Shown here one piece after another: positions 10,778-22,099 of a DNA stretch of 64,000 nt (positions are counted from its first letter, which is position 1; every line of letters begins with the position of its first letter). The stretch spans positions 27,060,001 through 27,124,000 of the forward strand of contig NW_024464918.1 of NCBI RefSeq assembly GCF_017591425.1, read 5' to 3'. Made by a program: the position numbers and the translations under genes. Source of the DNA: Ochotona curzoniae (lineage: Eukaryota > Chordata > Mammalia > Lagomorpha > Ochotonidae). The notes under the pieces are model-generated. The model had not been told where the DNA came from. It did no database searches and was given only the letters and a program-made list of their open reading frames with translations.

Positions 10778-11030
10778 TTAGATTTATTTCAAGCTTTATC
10801 TAATTTTTTATTGGAAAGTCAGATATGCAGAGAGGAAGATCTTCTGTTCGTTGATTCTGGAGCTGAGCCCAGAGCCTCCTCCAGGTCTCCCACACGGGAA
10901 CAGGTGCAGGGTCCCAAGACCTTGAGCCACCCCTGACTGCTTTCCCAGGCCACAAGCAGGAAGCTGGATGGGAAGTGGAGCTGCCGGGATTAGAACCAGT
11001 GTCTCCCTTAGTTGCTGAGCATCTATCTGG
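10778..11030 (-). mobile_element. CSINE, pika-type, head truncated
   Basis: T-rich tail, 'ttggaaagtcagatatgcag', 'ctgctttcccaggccacaag' and 'gaagtggagctgccgggatt' in reverse orientation. The tRNA-like head is incomplete. Confidence 0.88.
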
Positions 11031-13764
11031 GTCCAGCTGTGGGCCCGGAAGTCATCATCATCACCGTTGTCATCGCTGTTTGGTCCCCAACACTTGCAGC
11101 CGGTAAGTCTGATGCATCCGTGGCCCCTGTGTAGGTACTCTGCTGACCGTGTGGTATCCTCTGCCCAGTTCCTTCTCACCAAAGGGTCAAGCCCAGCTGG
11201 GCCCGCATCTCCCAGCTCTGCTATTTCACTCCCTTTCCCAGCAAAGCCAGGGGTCTCCGCTGACTCCTGCTCAGCAGACATGTTCCACTGTCCCTGCCTG
11301 TGCTCCAGAGGATCATAGCATCAACGTTCCCCAGACTCGGCTCACAAGAAGCAGCACCAGGACCGAAGGGCAAGCCAGTTGGCTCCAAGCAGTTATGCTT
11401 TTGTTGCGAATGTTGACTGCACTCGGATTGTGAGCGGAGAGGTGCTGGGCCACAGAGAACGCCAAAGTAAAGAAGGACTACTCCAGCGATCCTCGCTGTC
11501 CTGACCTGCCTCTCCCTGTGCGATCACCCGTCTCGGAGGCAGCTGGCTGACGGTGATGTCCAAACAAGTACATGGCCTTGGTCACTCAAAAAGGACTTTG
11601 CTGCCTCCAACAATGGAGCAGTCTCCTCTTCACGCTGGGCCATGTGAAATGTGACATCGGGAAGTTTCCTGGAGCCCCTGCTCATGGCCCTGCCTCTCTG
11701 GAACATCAGGCTGGCCGGGAAATCCCACTGGAAGATGCATTGCCCAGAGAGAGCGTTCTTGGCTGGGCTGAGGTGGCAGGAGAGCAGCTGCAGGGTTCTG
11801 ACAAGATGTACAGGGAACAGGAGGTCCCCTAGCTGGGATTTCAGGAGGACCAAGGGAAAGTTCCCCCTACAGAGGTGTAGGCAGGGTTATAAGACCATCT
11901 GGGACCCTGGCTAGAAAGGGAAGGAGGCGGGGAGAGGGAGCCAGTGTCGCTGTGCAGAGCTGCAGGGAGAGGTGGTGACCCAGCAGATGCTCAGGGGACT
12001 CCAGGAGGTAGGGGCAAGGAAAGAGACACCTTGCTGCTCTTGTCCCAGCCTCCACTGTCCCTCAGCGACCTGTTGTGGATAGGCCCGCTGACAGCAGGTG
12101 TGCCGGAAAGCCTGGGGGTGCAGCCACAGGTCAGTGCCCCAGGCTCTGAGCAGAAGAGGGGTCGGGGCAGAGTGAGGGACGCGGAGAGGAGAGACGTGGT
12201 CCCTGGAGAGAGGGGGCTGGGCCTTCTGAGCTCTCCTGCCGCCCACGCAGCAACTCCCAGGGCAGGAGTCAGGGTGGGCAGGGCTCCTTCCTGGGGACTC
12301 ACAGGAGAGTTGATTCCCTGGCCTTTCCTTGGCTTGTGGCCCCTTTGTGAAGCTAGCGATGGTTGGAAGATCTCACAGTGACCCAGGCTCCACTCCTTAT
12401 TAAGGAGGTCATGGGACGCCTTTATTTCACCTGCTACCTTAGCCAAGTCATAGGTTCCAGTGATCAGAATGTGGACATCCTGGGGCTGTTATTCAGCCCA
12501 TCACAGGTGCCAGAGAGAACACACCTGGCCCACTTGCCTCAGAAGCTGGTTTGCCTGCCCTGTGGTGGAGGCCACCCGCTAACGTGTCATCGCCCACCTG
12601 AGATTCCTGCACTTACCTCTCCCCACTCGTGCAGCTGCAGGTACGGTGGGGCGTGGGGAGGAAGGGAGGGTGGAGACATTTTGCCTCCCCCATCTCTCAT
12701 TTGCAGTAGGCCAGCAGCGTGTAATCGATCATCCCATGTGATGACACAGGTGCACAGCCCAGGGAAGCAACAGCACACGGGGACTCTCCCAAGGTTTGCT
12801 GCAGAGCCATTCCACCCACCCGTCTCGCATGGCCCCCAGAGAGTCCCACAAGCAAGCCAAAGCCCAGGACCAGCCGCTGAAGGGGTCCTCAGGCTGTACC
12901 GAGGCGAAGGCTGTGATGAACGCAGACAGGAATGAGGGACAGAAGGGCGATTCTATGCTTTCTGGGAAGGTGGGGCACGAGTGAAGCGTCGCGTGTTTCT
13001 CACATTTGCCCTCCCCGTTGTCCTCGCGCGGGGCTATTTCTAGAGCAGGTTGGGAATGAGAGAACGCATCAAGCAGATGAATGGATGAATGAGGAAGTCC
13101 CAGGCGGCGGTGGGAAGTCCTTAGCCAGGTCCTACTTGCGTCTCCTGCCACGGCGGAGACCAACTTGTCCTCTCGCTGCTGGTTTCAGCTGGAGATGGCA
13201 GCTGGCTGAGCCCACATGCCTGCCAAGGCTGGGTCTTCTGCTCTAGCCTGGCAAACAGCTCTTGATGCTGGAGGGAGCAGAGGCAAGGCGCTTGCCTGGA
13301 AGGGGATGCGGCTCCTGCAGAGCACAGGTCCCCGGCCTCCTTGATCCTGCATCCTTTCTCTTCCACGCTCGTTCAGCACATGGCTGCTGCTTCCACACCT
13401 GCCATCTGGGACCACCCCCACCTCTCCGGGGTTCAAGACTGCCCCTGGGATGACACCATCCTGCCTTCTGGGTGCTGATGGTCCCCTGAGGGCACAGCGC
13501 ACAACAAGCAAGCATAAAATAGGTGCTTTGGTGAGGGTCTCTGCAAAACAGCTCAAGAGGAATCACCCAGGAAGAAGCAGCACTGGAGCTGAGGTTCACA
13601 GAAGTCACGGTTTGTGTTTGTTTTTTCAGGGTGACAGAGATGGGGCTTTTCGGAGTGGTTCAGTGTTGGCATAGTGCAGGCTTTATGTGTGTTTGGAGTA
13701 TAGGGTGTGGGGGAGGTAGGGAGCATGGTGGGTGACAGACAGGGAAATGGAGACCTCATCCCCA
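11031..13764. other. Unique GC-rich stretch
   Basis: About 2.7 kb with no SINE. A short segment at 12,455-12,510 ('gtggacatcctggggctgtt') resembles a decayed old repeat. Open frames up to 190 residues overlap on both strands and match nothing I know. No exon called. Confidence 0.4.
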
Positions 13765-14048
13765 GAGTTTGGCAAGCTCCATCTTAGGCAGAGAGCAACA
13801 GACAGATCTTCCATCCACTGGCTCACTTCCCAGGTGCTCACAACAGCCACGGCTGGACCAGGCTGAAGCCAAGAGCCAGGAACTCCATCTGGGTTTCCCA
13901 CAGGACGATGGGGTCACAGCTGTCACCAGCCGCCTTCCAGGTGCGCACTAGCAGGCGGCCAGTGTGGAAGCAGAGCAGCTGAGGCTCGGGCCAGTGCTCG
14001 GACTGGGATGCCCATGCCATAGCTAAGCGCAGTGAGCCACCGTGCCGC
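13765..14048 (-). mobile_element. CSINE, old diverged copy
   Basis: Reverse-oriented: 'agatcttccatccactggct', 'caggaactccatctgggttt', head remnant 'cagtgagccaccgtgccgca'. Tail and target duplication are not clear. Confidence 0.75.
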
Positions 14049-14240
14049 AGCAAACGTCCGTAAAAGGCCCGACAGTCTCTCTGCCAACATAGTGTAAGAA
14101 CAGCCACAACATGCAAAATTCAGCCCTAAGCCAAGAAATGAAAATGACTGTGTTGTAATAAATATTTATAAACAGCGGTCAGAGGCCAGATCTGAATGGT
14201 AGTCTGTGGCTTGCTGTTCTCTGCTCTGAGCCGTAGACTG
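14049..14240 (+). mobile_element. hAT DNA-transposon remnant
   Basis: 'gtaaaaggcccgacagtct', 'actgtgttgtaataaat', 'aacagcggtcagaggccaga' and 'gtggcttgctgttctctgct' parallel the common mammalian hAT end (gtgttccaataaaactttat ... gggccagatttggcc ... tagtttgctgaccc). Non-autonomous and decayed. Confidence 0.5.
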
Positions 14241-14654
14241 GCAGCCTCGGGCCAGCTCCGACCCACAGATTCTCATTTTGTGTTGTATTTGTTTTGTTTT
14301 TAGCTGACATGAAGAGATGTGGTTCTTTCACACAGAAGTCTCTAGGTGTGCAGGTTGATTAGAGTCTAAAGTTCCAGTTATACCAGGTTTGCAATCCCAT
14401 GTGGCAGCAGCCAGCTGGAATCCACTCTTTGAGTCTCTCCATTTTGGGTTCTCCTTTTTGCTGAAATCCCTCCTGCCACTCCCCACCCCTGCCCCAACTT
14501 CCCACCTGCCACCTCCCAGCCCCGTGCTGAGCCACAGGTCTTTTGCTGCAAATGGCTTCCTCCCCCTTCACGGTACCTTCACATCACCTACTCCGAGTAC
14601 ATCTTGTTTTACCCCTGTTTGTCCTCGGACACTGGTCACACAGGATCAGGGGCC
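14241..14654. other. Unannotated 0.4 kb
   Basis: T-rich start then C-rich. It may include more of the hAT remnant, but I cannot align it. No gene seen. Confidence 0.3.
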
Positions 14655-14892
14655 ATTCCTTTTTTGAGAGGCAGAGAGAGAGAGCAAGTTCACACCCACT
14701 CATTCATTCCCCAAATGCCCATGAAATTTAGCCCAACTTCCTGGGGTGCGAAGCAGTGTTGCAGGTACTTGAGCCATTACTTCCGCCTCCCAGGGTGTGC
14801 ATTAATTGGAAGCTGGTGCCGGGCCTTGAACCCAGACCTCTGATGTGGGAATGAAGGCATTGTAAGTACTAGCTAAGCACTAGCTAAGCACC
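14655..14892 (-). mobile_element. Old CSINE-like fragment
   Basis: 'gaggcagagagagagagcaa', 'cattccccaaatgcccatga', 'ggaagctggtgccgggcctt' and a head-like 'gtaagtactagctaagcact' in reverse orientation. Strongly diverged. Confidence 0.6.
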
Positions 14893-16190
14893 TACCCTCC
14901 CCCAATGCATCTTTTGGGGGGGCGAGGCTAATCATCTCATGATGCCCACCAGGTCCCTTCCCTACCTGGTCCCTGTGGTCAGCAGGAGGGAGGGCCCCCC
15001 GGGGTTCCCAGCATGGCCAGGGCTGCCTGTTACAGATCTGCAGGTGGCAATAGACAGACACGTTGTTGCAAGGGAGTGGGTCCCTGACCTGAGCCCACAA
15101 AGGGGACAAGAGGAGGTGAGACTAGAGAGGAAGTGAGAGTGTGGGCGGCTCCCCCCACCCACACCGCCCCCTCTTCTCTCTCTCCAGCTGCAGGGAAAAC
15201 GTGGGTGGCTGGGCTTCCACTGCAGGAGAGAGCAGGTTCTGGTGGAGGTTTTGTTCCCGTGAAAACCACATGCTGAGGCGGAAGAAGAGGTACAATTGTG
15301 CTCTCAGAATTCCACTAGCAGCAAAGAAGAAGGGGGGGGCATGCATCGGGCAGGGCACACGGGAGCCAGAAGCCACGAGGCCACACAGGTCAGGATGGTA
15401 GAAGCCTTGGCCCGGACTTTTCACCCTCCGTGTCTCCCCATTGCAGCTGTTCCCCCACCAGCCTCGGGCAATTGTCCCGGTCCTGCCTTTTACCTTGCTG
15501 TTCAGCCGCCATGCGGGCACCTGCAGCCTGGATCAAGGAAGAGGGCACTTCCGTGGAGCTGAGCCAGCCCCGCTAGCCTTCCCACGTCACGCGGGCGTGA
15601 TCAGCGATGGCCCAGCCAGCCTGTGTTCACCGAGCAGGTTCCTCCTCTCTGCCGCTGAGAGCGAGGGTTGGTCCTATACCTGTCAAATTGCACCACTGCA
15701 CAGGTGAAGAGCTGAGGACCCACAAAGCGAAGCTTCTGGTCTCCTGGCTCTGGCCCAGGACGTTTCTTTTTTACTTCCCAGCAGTGACATCGCCTGGCTC
15801 TGGGATTCTTTATTTGCCTAATCAACGTGGGTCCCCAGAAGTAAACGGGGTGGGGGGTGGAGGCTGTGGGGTTGCTTTAGCCCCCAAGGAACTCCGTGGT
15901 GGGGTTGGGGGTGAGACCAATAGACTGACCTCCAGCGGACCGTGATGAATACTTTGAGACTGAAGTATACTCAGGCACCAAAAAGAGACATCTAGCCCAG
16001 CTAGGGAAATCCAGGTGGGCTTCCTAGAGAAGGGGGTGGCTGAGCCAAATCAGACAAAACTGAGGAGAGCTTCGTGAGAGTGGGCGTGAGTGTATGTGCG
16101 TGCACAGGGCCTTGGTAGCACGGAGCAACAGGTGGCTGGCGCGTTCCTTACAGCACACAGGAGGCAGCCACACCCAGAAGCTCAAGCTGT
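14893..16190. other. Unique DNA, possible MIR trace
   Basis: No full repeat. 'cactgcacaggtgaagagct' (15,685-15,715) may be a MIR trace. No exon supported. Confidence 0.35.
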
Positions 16191-16194
16191 GGCA

Positions 16195-16312
16195 GAGGTG
16201 GCCTTGGACAAGTCACTTCCTTCTCCAATCCTGCTCCATCCACTCCTAAAACAAGGTGCTAGACAAGCTGGCTTGAGAGACTTCTCTAACCATTCTAGCT
16301 CTGAAGCCCCGG
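16195..16312 (+). mobile_element. MIR remnant
   Basis: 'ccttggacaagtcacttcc' followed by '...gctagacaagctggcttgag' and 'cattctagctctgaa' matches the MIR core and 3' part (gggcaagtcacttaacc ... ttctagctctga). Confidence 0.65.
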
Positions 16313-17084
16313 GGCAGGGTGGAGTGGCGAGGCTGGCTGGGCGGGGGGGGGAGCCCCAGGCAGAGAAGCCGTCTGTTCCAGCAGCCACACAGCTCCCCGT
16401 GTCTCAAAAGGCGGTGAGCAAGTTTGATCTAAACCGAGAATCAAGGGAACCATGGGCGATGACCCCCACAGACGGAGGCCAGGGGCTGAGACAAGGGGGA
16501 CTTGAGCTCTACCTCCTGATGGGAGCAGGGGGGCTCTTGGGGGGCATCGGGGCTCAAAGAGCACTGGCTGGCGGCCCCAGCAGAAGCCACCTGCAGGAAA
16601 ACAGACACCTAATACAAGAACTCCCATTTAGCGGAAGAGGCGCAATCCAGCCAGGCTGGCGAGAAAATTTCAGGTAATTGATGTTATTTTCCCATTGACT
16701 ATGTTCTGCTAGAAAAGATTTTGGTTACAGGGTGTAATCAAATCACACTTAAGAATTCTACTAAAAGATTACTTCTATAATGAGGGGGAAAAAATGTGCT
16801 TTTAAAGCGGCATCCGCAGTGGAACCTCCTCAGAGGGTGACTCGGTGGTGCCTCCGCAACCCGTGAGATGCAGGGACTTGGGGATGTGGCCACTCCACGT
16901 GTGGCCATCTCACGCACGTGCCACGCCGGTGTGGGGAAGGCAGGACCCTGAGGGCATTGTCTGTGCCGCTCAAGGGTGAGAACGGGCCCCGTTTCACCTG
17001 CCAGGAGCAGGGGAGGGGTGGGGCACAGGTTGCAAGGTTACACAACATGTAAAAGGACCAAGGCTGGAACCAACGCGTTTTGCA
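16313..17084. other. Unique DNA flanking an AT-rich island
   Basis: No transposon apart from a SINE start after 17,085. Contains the AT-rich island described at 16,672-16,806. Confidence 0.4.
16672..16806. promoter_or_regulatory. Candidate conserved non-coding element
   Basis: AT-rich island in GC-rich DNA with 'caggtaattgatg', 'gtgtaatcaaatcac' and 'cacttaagaattc', motifs typical of homeodomain/NKX-bound elements. Inferred from composition and motifs. Confidence 0.28.
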
Positions 17085-17396
17085 TAGCAAGCTAAGCCCC
17101 TGCTGTGGTGCTGGCATCGCTTATGGCCACTGGTTCAAGTCCCAGCTGCCCCACTTTAATTCCATTCCCTGCTAATGTCCTGGGAAACCGGCGGAGGATG
17201 GCCCATGGCCTTGGGCTCCTTCACCCACGTGGGAGACCTGGAATAAGCTCCTGTCTTTTAACTTCAAATTGGCTCAGCTCTGGTTGTTACTACTGTGTGA
17301 GGAATGAATCTGTGGATGGAAGATTTTTTTTCTCCTCTTTCTCTCTGTTACTCTGCCTTTCCAATAAAAAAATAAATCTTTAAAACAAAAACAAAG
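17085..17396 (+). mobile_element. CSINE, old-type
   Basis: Truncated head 'ctgctgtggtgctggcatcg', exact B-box-like 'ggttcaagtccc', CTCTTTCTCT region, then 'ccaataaaaaaataaatc' tail. Confidence 0.88.
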
Positions 17397-18098
17397 ATGA
17401 CCGAGGTAGCTGTGGTTGGAAGATTCTCCAGCCACGTCATCAAATGGACAGAGCTGAAGCACATCACCCACGTGGAGAACCAGGGTGGCTGATGCTGCAG
17501 GGCTGGGCGGGGTCCCCACATCCCTCGCTCAGCTGTGATGGGGGACCCTGGCCTGGTGGTTTTAAAGCAGTTCACCTCTGTTCTCTGCCACCTCTGTATG
17601 TGCCATGTGGAGGCACTGGCAGAGCCACATGCCCTCGGAGGGCTCTGGTGGCACTTGAAGGGGGCTGGCTGCTGACCTGCGTGGGCCGCTGGGTCCTGAG
17701 TGGTGGTGGGGTGGCTGCTGTAACGCCACACTCTGAGTGTGTGAGTGTTGGTGGTCCATTCATGTGTGAGTGGCAGGCCAGGCAGAGCAGGGCACGGCCC
17801 AGTGGGGGCGGCCTGGTGCTGTGAGAGAGGCGGCTGCTCCCCGAGCCAGGGAGAGCATTCTGCCAGCCTCACTCCTCCCAGCTGGGGCCTGGGCTTTCCG
17901 TGTCCGCCTCAGATTCCAGCCGAAACCTCGGCTCTTCCCACAGGAACGCACAGCTGGCTGACGCGCCCTGTGAGACTTAACCACGGGAGACGAGCCACAC
18001 GCCATCGTGCAGGGCCCACGCGTGTTCCTGCAGCACACACATACACGCATAGACGTACAGGTACATCACACACACATGTACATGCTTACGCACACGTG
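17397..18098. other. Unique DNA, then CA-rich tract
   Basis: No transposon at 17,400-18,015. From 18,018 to 18,098 the sequence is a degenerate CA/ACATGTAC-rich tract. Open frames here are chance frames. Confidence 0.4.
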
Positions 18099-18160
18099 AG
18101 GGAGTTTCAAAAAACTCATGAAGAAAACGTGGTCTCTTTGAATTCCATTGTCCCTCAGAG
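18099..18160 (+). mobile_element. Small inverted-repeat element, partial copy
   Basis: 'gggagtttcaaaaaactcat' and 'ttgaattccattgtcc' match the terminal and inner parts of the short element described at 19148 and 28331; the middle is missing. Confidence 0.4.
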
Positions 18161-18169
18161 GGCCTGGGC

Positions 18170-18376
18170 CCAAGCCCCAGCCCCCTCCTCGCTCCAGCTG
18201 TCTGGGAGGCAGCAGGGGGCACTAAGCTGCTGAGTCCACCGCTGCCCATGTCGGGGGGCCTAGAAGGAGTTCCTGGCTCCTGCCTTCAGGCCTGGTGCTG
18301 CCCCAGGAGTTGTGGCACTTGAATGAACCAGTGGATGAGAACACTCATTCTGTCTCTCTCTCTCTTATTTTACTGT
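18170..18376 (+). mobile_element. Diverged CSINE fragment
   Basis: Body and 3' part only: 'tcgctccagctgtctgggag', 'agaaggagttcctggctcct', 'gaatgaaccagtggatgaga', then CT-rich end. It contains a strong CTCF-like motif. Confidence 0.65.
18209..18223 (+). promoter_or_regulatory. Strong CTCF-like motif inside a SINE
   Basis: 'gcagcagggggcact' agrees with CCASYAGRGGGCRSY at 14 of 15 positions. It arose in the SINE segment that normally reads 'ggcagcagaggatggcc'. Occupancy is not shown by sequence. Confidence 0.5.
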
Positions 18377-18514
18377 TTAGGGGGGAAGGTTTTGTCTACT
18401 AATGGAGAGCTGTTTTCATGGCATTTATATCCTGCTAGGCATCATCTAGGGATGACTGAATGCGTGTGGCACGGTGAGGATACATACTATACAAATACCA
18501 TTTTAAAAAAATTG

Positions 18515-18848
18515 TGGGTCCTGCGCGGTAGCCTAGTGGCTAACATCTTTGCCTTGCATACGCTGAGATCACACATTAGCACCAGTTTGTATCCCAGTGG
18601 CTGCTCTACTTCCCATCCAGCTCCCTGCTTGAGGCCTGGGAACGCAGTGGAGGACAGCTCAGGTCCTTGGGACCCTGCACTCGCGTGGGAGACCTGGAGG
18701 AGGCTCCTGGCTCCTGGCTTCGGATTGGCTTTGCTCCGGCTGTTGCAGCCACTTGGGGAGTGAACCAGTAGACGGAAGATCTTCCTCTCTGCCTTTCCTT
18801 CTCTTTGTAGGTCTGACTTTCCAGTAGACATAAATAAATCTTTTTTAA

Positions 18849-18850
<2 letters not shown>
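18515..18850 (+). mobile_element. CSINE, pika-type head
   Basis: Head 'gtagcctagtggctaacatc' and 'tttgccttgcatacgctgag'. The A-rich tail leads straight into a GT microsatellite. Confidence 0.92.

Positions 18851-18886
<36 letters not shown>
18851..18886. repeat. (GT)n microsatellite
   Basis: About 17 uninterrupted GT units directly at the 3' end of a SINE tail. Confidence 0.97.
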
Positions 18887-18887
<1 letters not shown>

Positions 18888-20147
18888 ACCTGAAAATCTC
18901 ACACCCTAGACACCCTCCCAGCCAGGAGTCCAAAGCTCCATCAGGGCACCCGCACAGGTGGCAGGGGCTCAGGTCCGCGGCCATCACCCGCTGCCTCCCA
19001 GCTATGTTGGCAGAGTGCTGGGCTGCAAGTGGGTGTGGTCTTGTTGCCAGGTACTCCACCCCGGGCAGTGGGCTTCCTAAGTGGCTGCTTCACCCGCCAC
19101 GCCACCATGCCTGACCCCCTCTCTAGAGGGGGGCTTGAGAACCACAAGGGCACTTCAAACAAATTGCGGAATGAAAAACGACGTTTGTTTTTGGTGCGAG
19201 AGCATGTTGAAGGCTACGCGTGAATGTTCACGAGGCTCGTTTTCCACGGGCTGCTGGAAGGTGCCTTGTAGTTTCCTTGCTTCTCGCACAGAAGAGCCCG
19301 TGGGCACACCTGGAGACGAATGGCATCTGAGACTTGGCTGCGGGCGGGGAGACCTTGGGGTAGGGTGGAGACTGAGCCAAAGACATCAGTGCACAGCCCT
19401 TGCCTAAGGGTGTTGGATAGATAGCCCCGGTCCCGTGTGTCCACTCTGCAATGTGGGCCCAGTGCTGCCAGAGCTTGAGGCTTGGAGGAGCAAGCTGAAC
19501 ACCCAAACGGCTCCGTAACCTCTCCTAGTGATTGAGAGTTGGCACAGGATTTAAGCTTGCTCCAATGACCGCATATAGACTAAACCCACTCGGGTCAGAT
19601 GTGGTCCCGTGGCCCTTGATTCAGAACCTGTATCCTAACGTGTCAGCATTTGAAGTTGCTGCTCGACCGCAAGCTGCGCCTTCGCTGCGCTTGGCCAAGC
19701 CAATCCGAGAGCTTCTCTCCCCTCCTCTTCCTCAACGCTTATTCCAACAGCCTCACAAGGTGCTTGTCCATTTTGATGTCTTGAAACAGAGTTACAGCCC
19801 AAGGGACACTCAGGCAGGACCCAGGGGACAAAGGGCAGCTCTGTGTAACGCAAGCAGGCACGGCATGGCCGCTCCCAGGCCGGCCGCCCGGCTGCTGTGG
19901 GCATTTGCTATGTGGATTGTTCTGTTCCCATCCTAATGATGCCATTTTTAGGGACTCATTACGAGCTGTTAGCACATCAAAACAGTGCGTGCACTAGCCC
20001 GGGCTTCCTTCGGGACAGCACGGTGGCTCCAGGCTCCCAGGACGCCAGGGCAGGGACAGGAGGCGCTGCTTCTTGGGCAAGCCGTTCCTGAAAACCTCCT
20101 GTGATTATACACGGCACTCTTCAGAACAAGGAGGAAACACGGGGGGC
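18887..20147. other. Mostly unique DNA
   Basis: Apart from the small inverted-repeat element at 19,148 no repeat is recognised. 19,530-19,980 is non-repetitive with mixed AT/GC composition. A 134-residue open frame (19,532-19,936) has no recognisable family. Confidence 0.4.
19148..19265 (+). mobile_element. Small inverted-repeat element, full copy
   Basis: Starts 'gggcacttcaaac' and ends 'gctggaaggtgcc', which are imperfect inverted ends. Internal 'tttgtttttggtgcgag' corresponds to 'tttattttggtg' in the 28331 copy. About 118 bp with no coding capacity, like a MITE. I recall similar 'cttcaaaaagttcatgg' repeats in mammals but not the name. Confidence 0.5.
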
Positions 20148-20468
20148 GGGGGGGCCTGTGCTGTGGCACAGCAAGTGAAACTGCCGTCTGTGTTACTGGC
20201 ATCCAGCCTGGGTGCTGGTTTGAGTCCTGGCTGCTCTGCTTCTGACCTAGGGCTCTGCTCACGTACCTCGGAAGGCAGCAGAGGACGGCCCATGTGCCTG
20301 AACCGCTGCACTCCCGAGAGAGATCTGGAAGAAACTCCTGTTTCCTGGCTTTAGCCTGACTCAGCTCTGGCCACTGAGGACATTTGGGAAGTGAACCATC
20401 AGATGGAAGATCTCACCTTCTCTTTTCTCTGTAACTCTGCCTTTCAAATAAAAGAAACATTTAAAAAA
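20148..20468 (+). mobile_element. CSINE, old-type
   Basis: Head 'gggcctgtgctgtggcacag', B-box-like 'ggtttgagtcctgg', tail 'caaataaaagaaacattt'. Confidence 0.92.
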
Positions 20469-21084
20469 CGGGTGCAACAGCCGCAGCAGCCCTGTCGTTG
20501 GTACTCACCAAGCCGTGCCCCCTGCGGGTGCCTGTTCCAAGGCCTTGGCTCAGACACTCAAGTCCTCGCCTCTGACCTGCTGGTGACACCTCAGCCGCCA
20601 CTCCGAGGTCCACAATCCTGCTTTCAGGACACCTGGCGCTCAGCACCAGGTGACCCCCATGAACTTGTTTGTGTACTGGTTTCTGCCGGTCTCTCTCCCG
20701 CCGCCCTCCATCAGGATGCCAGCTCCCTGACCAACAGCTCCCGTTATGTGCCGGGGACACAGCCAATGGGTGCTCACGCACACTTGGTCACCAAATGCAA
20801 ACAATGAGAAAGAAGCCACCCCCATCCTCAAGTGACCTGGTAGGCCCCCAGCATACACCACTGAGCCACACGGCCCTGACTCAATCCCAATAGAATCCCT
20901 CCAGAAGGGTGAGAAGGCATGCGACAATGCGTTCATTTATCCTGTTCATAATTTCCTCCTGCAACAGATAACCAGCGTGGGAGCCCGGCCCCAGCGCCCA
21001 CCTCTCCCTGTCTCGGGCCAGCGCCTGGAGTGAGCCGCAGGTGCCAGCGGCAGCAGGCAGAGCCTGCACGGGGCAGCCCAAGGC

Positions 21085-21245
21085 TGGCCTCTGCCGATAG
21101 ACTATTTCTCTGAGTAATTAAGATGGAATTAAAAATTAATTCTTTCCTTCAGCCTGATTGCATTTCAAGGGATAAACTGAGTGTTACGGCTTTTGTGCAG
21201 TTGTGTTTTTTTTTTTTTCCCTACTCAAATTAAATTGGATTGTGC
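21085..21245. promoter_or_regulatory. Candidate conserved non-coding element
   Basis: Contains 'gagtaattaagatgg', 'aaaaattaattctttcc', 'cctgattgcatttcaag' and 'caaattaaattgg', a dense set of TAATTA cores in otherwise GC-rich DNA. A T12 run interrupts it. Confidence 0.3.
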
Positions 21246-21489
21246 CTTCAGAGGCAGGGAAGTGAGAGGCCTGATTCACCTGGCCGCTGAGCATCTCAGG
21301 GGAGGGAACCGGGTGAGTTGGTGGGGACCTGAGGACCTTGAAGGTGCTGGCTGCCCTGGCCTTGCGGGGAGGACCTGCCTCCCCACAAGTAACTTGAGCT
21401 TGCGTGGGTCAGATGTGCTCCCATTCCTGCAAGCAGGAAGTACGGCCACCTTGTTGTCGGCCAACCTCCCATGCCATCCCGAGAGAATG

Positions 21490-21640
21490 AACTGGACCAG
21501 CTGGAGTTGGTTGTGATTCCATGTTAGCTCAGCCACTTCCTGCTAGCAACTCCTCAGGCAAGCCCCTTCTCTCTCTAGCTGCCGACTCCCCCATCTGTGA
21601 AATGGGGTCATTGCACGATCAGTGCATTAACTCGGCAGCA
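21490..21640 (+). mobile_element. MIR remnant
   Basis: 'agctcagccacttcctgcta', 'caggcaagccccttctctct' and 'ccccatctgtgaaatggggt' are the MIR core and the diagnostic end (cctcatctgtaaaatgggg). Confidence 0.8.
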
Positions 21641-21774
21641 TCATTCAGCAGTAAGGGCCTCCCCGTCCACCAACTCCAGGCTGCAGAAGATGGCGTTTCC
21701 TTCCTTTCAAGTTCATTAAGTCACCCCCATGTTGATTTATTCATTAGTTGATGCACTTAAAAGTCAAAATGGAA

Positions 21775-22083
21775 GGACCCAGCGCCATAGCCTAATGGTT
21801 AAAATCCTTGCCTTGCATGTGCCGGGATCCCTTATGTGTGCCAGTTCTAATCCCAGTCACTCCACTTCCCTTCCAGCTCTCTGCTTGTGGCCTGGGAAAG
21901 CAGTGGAGGACAGCCCAAAGCCTTGGGATCCTGCACCCGCGTGGGAGACCCAGAAGAGGCTCCTGGCTTCAGATCAGCGCAGCCCCAGCTGTTGCAGCCA
22001 CTTGGGGAGTGCATCAGCGCATGTGTCTCCTTCTCTCTGTAAATCTCCCTTTCCAGTAAAAATAAATAAATCTTCTAAAAAAA
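21775..22083 (+). mobile_element. CSINE with perfect 16-bp target duplication
   Basis: Pika-type head 'ggacccagcgccatagccta'. Identical 16-mers 'aaaagtcaaaatggaa' flank it at 21759-21774 and 22084-22099. Confidence 0.95.
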
Positions 22084-22099
22084 AAAAGTCAAAATGGAA

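Larger units (their letters stand above)
20469..21758. other. Unique DNA with AT-rich island and MIR
   Basis: No SINE. Contains the AT-rich element at 21,085-21,245 and a MIR at 21,490-21,640. No exon supported. Confidence 0.4.
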
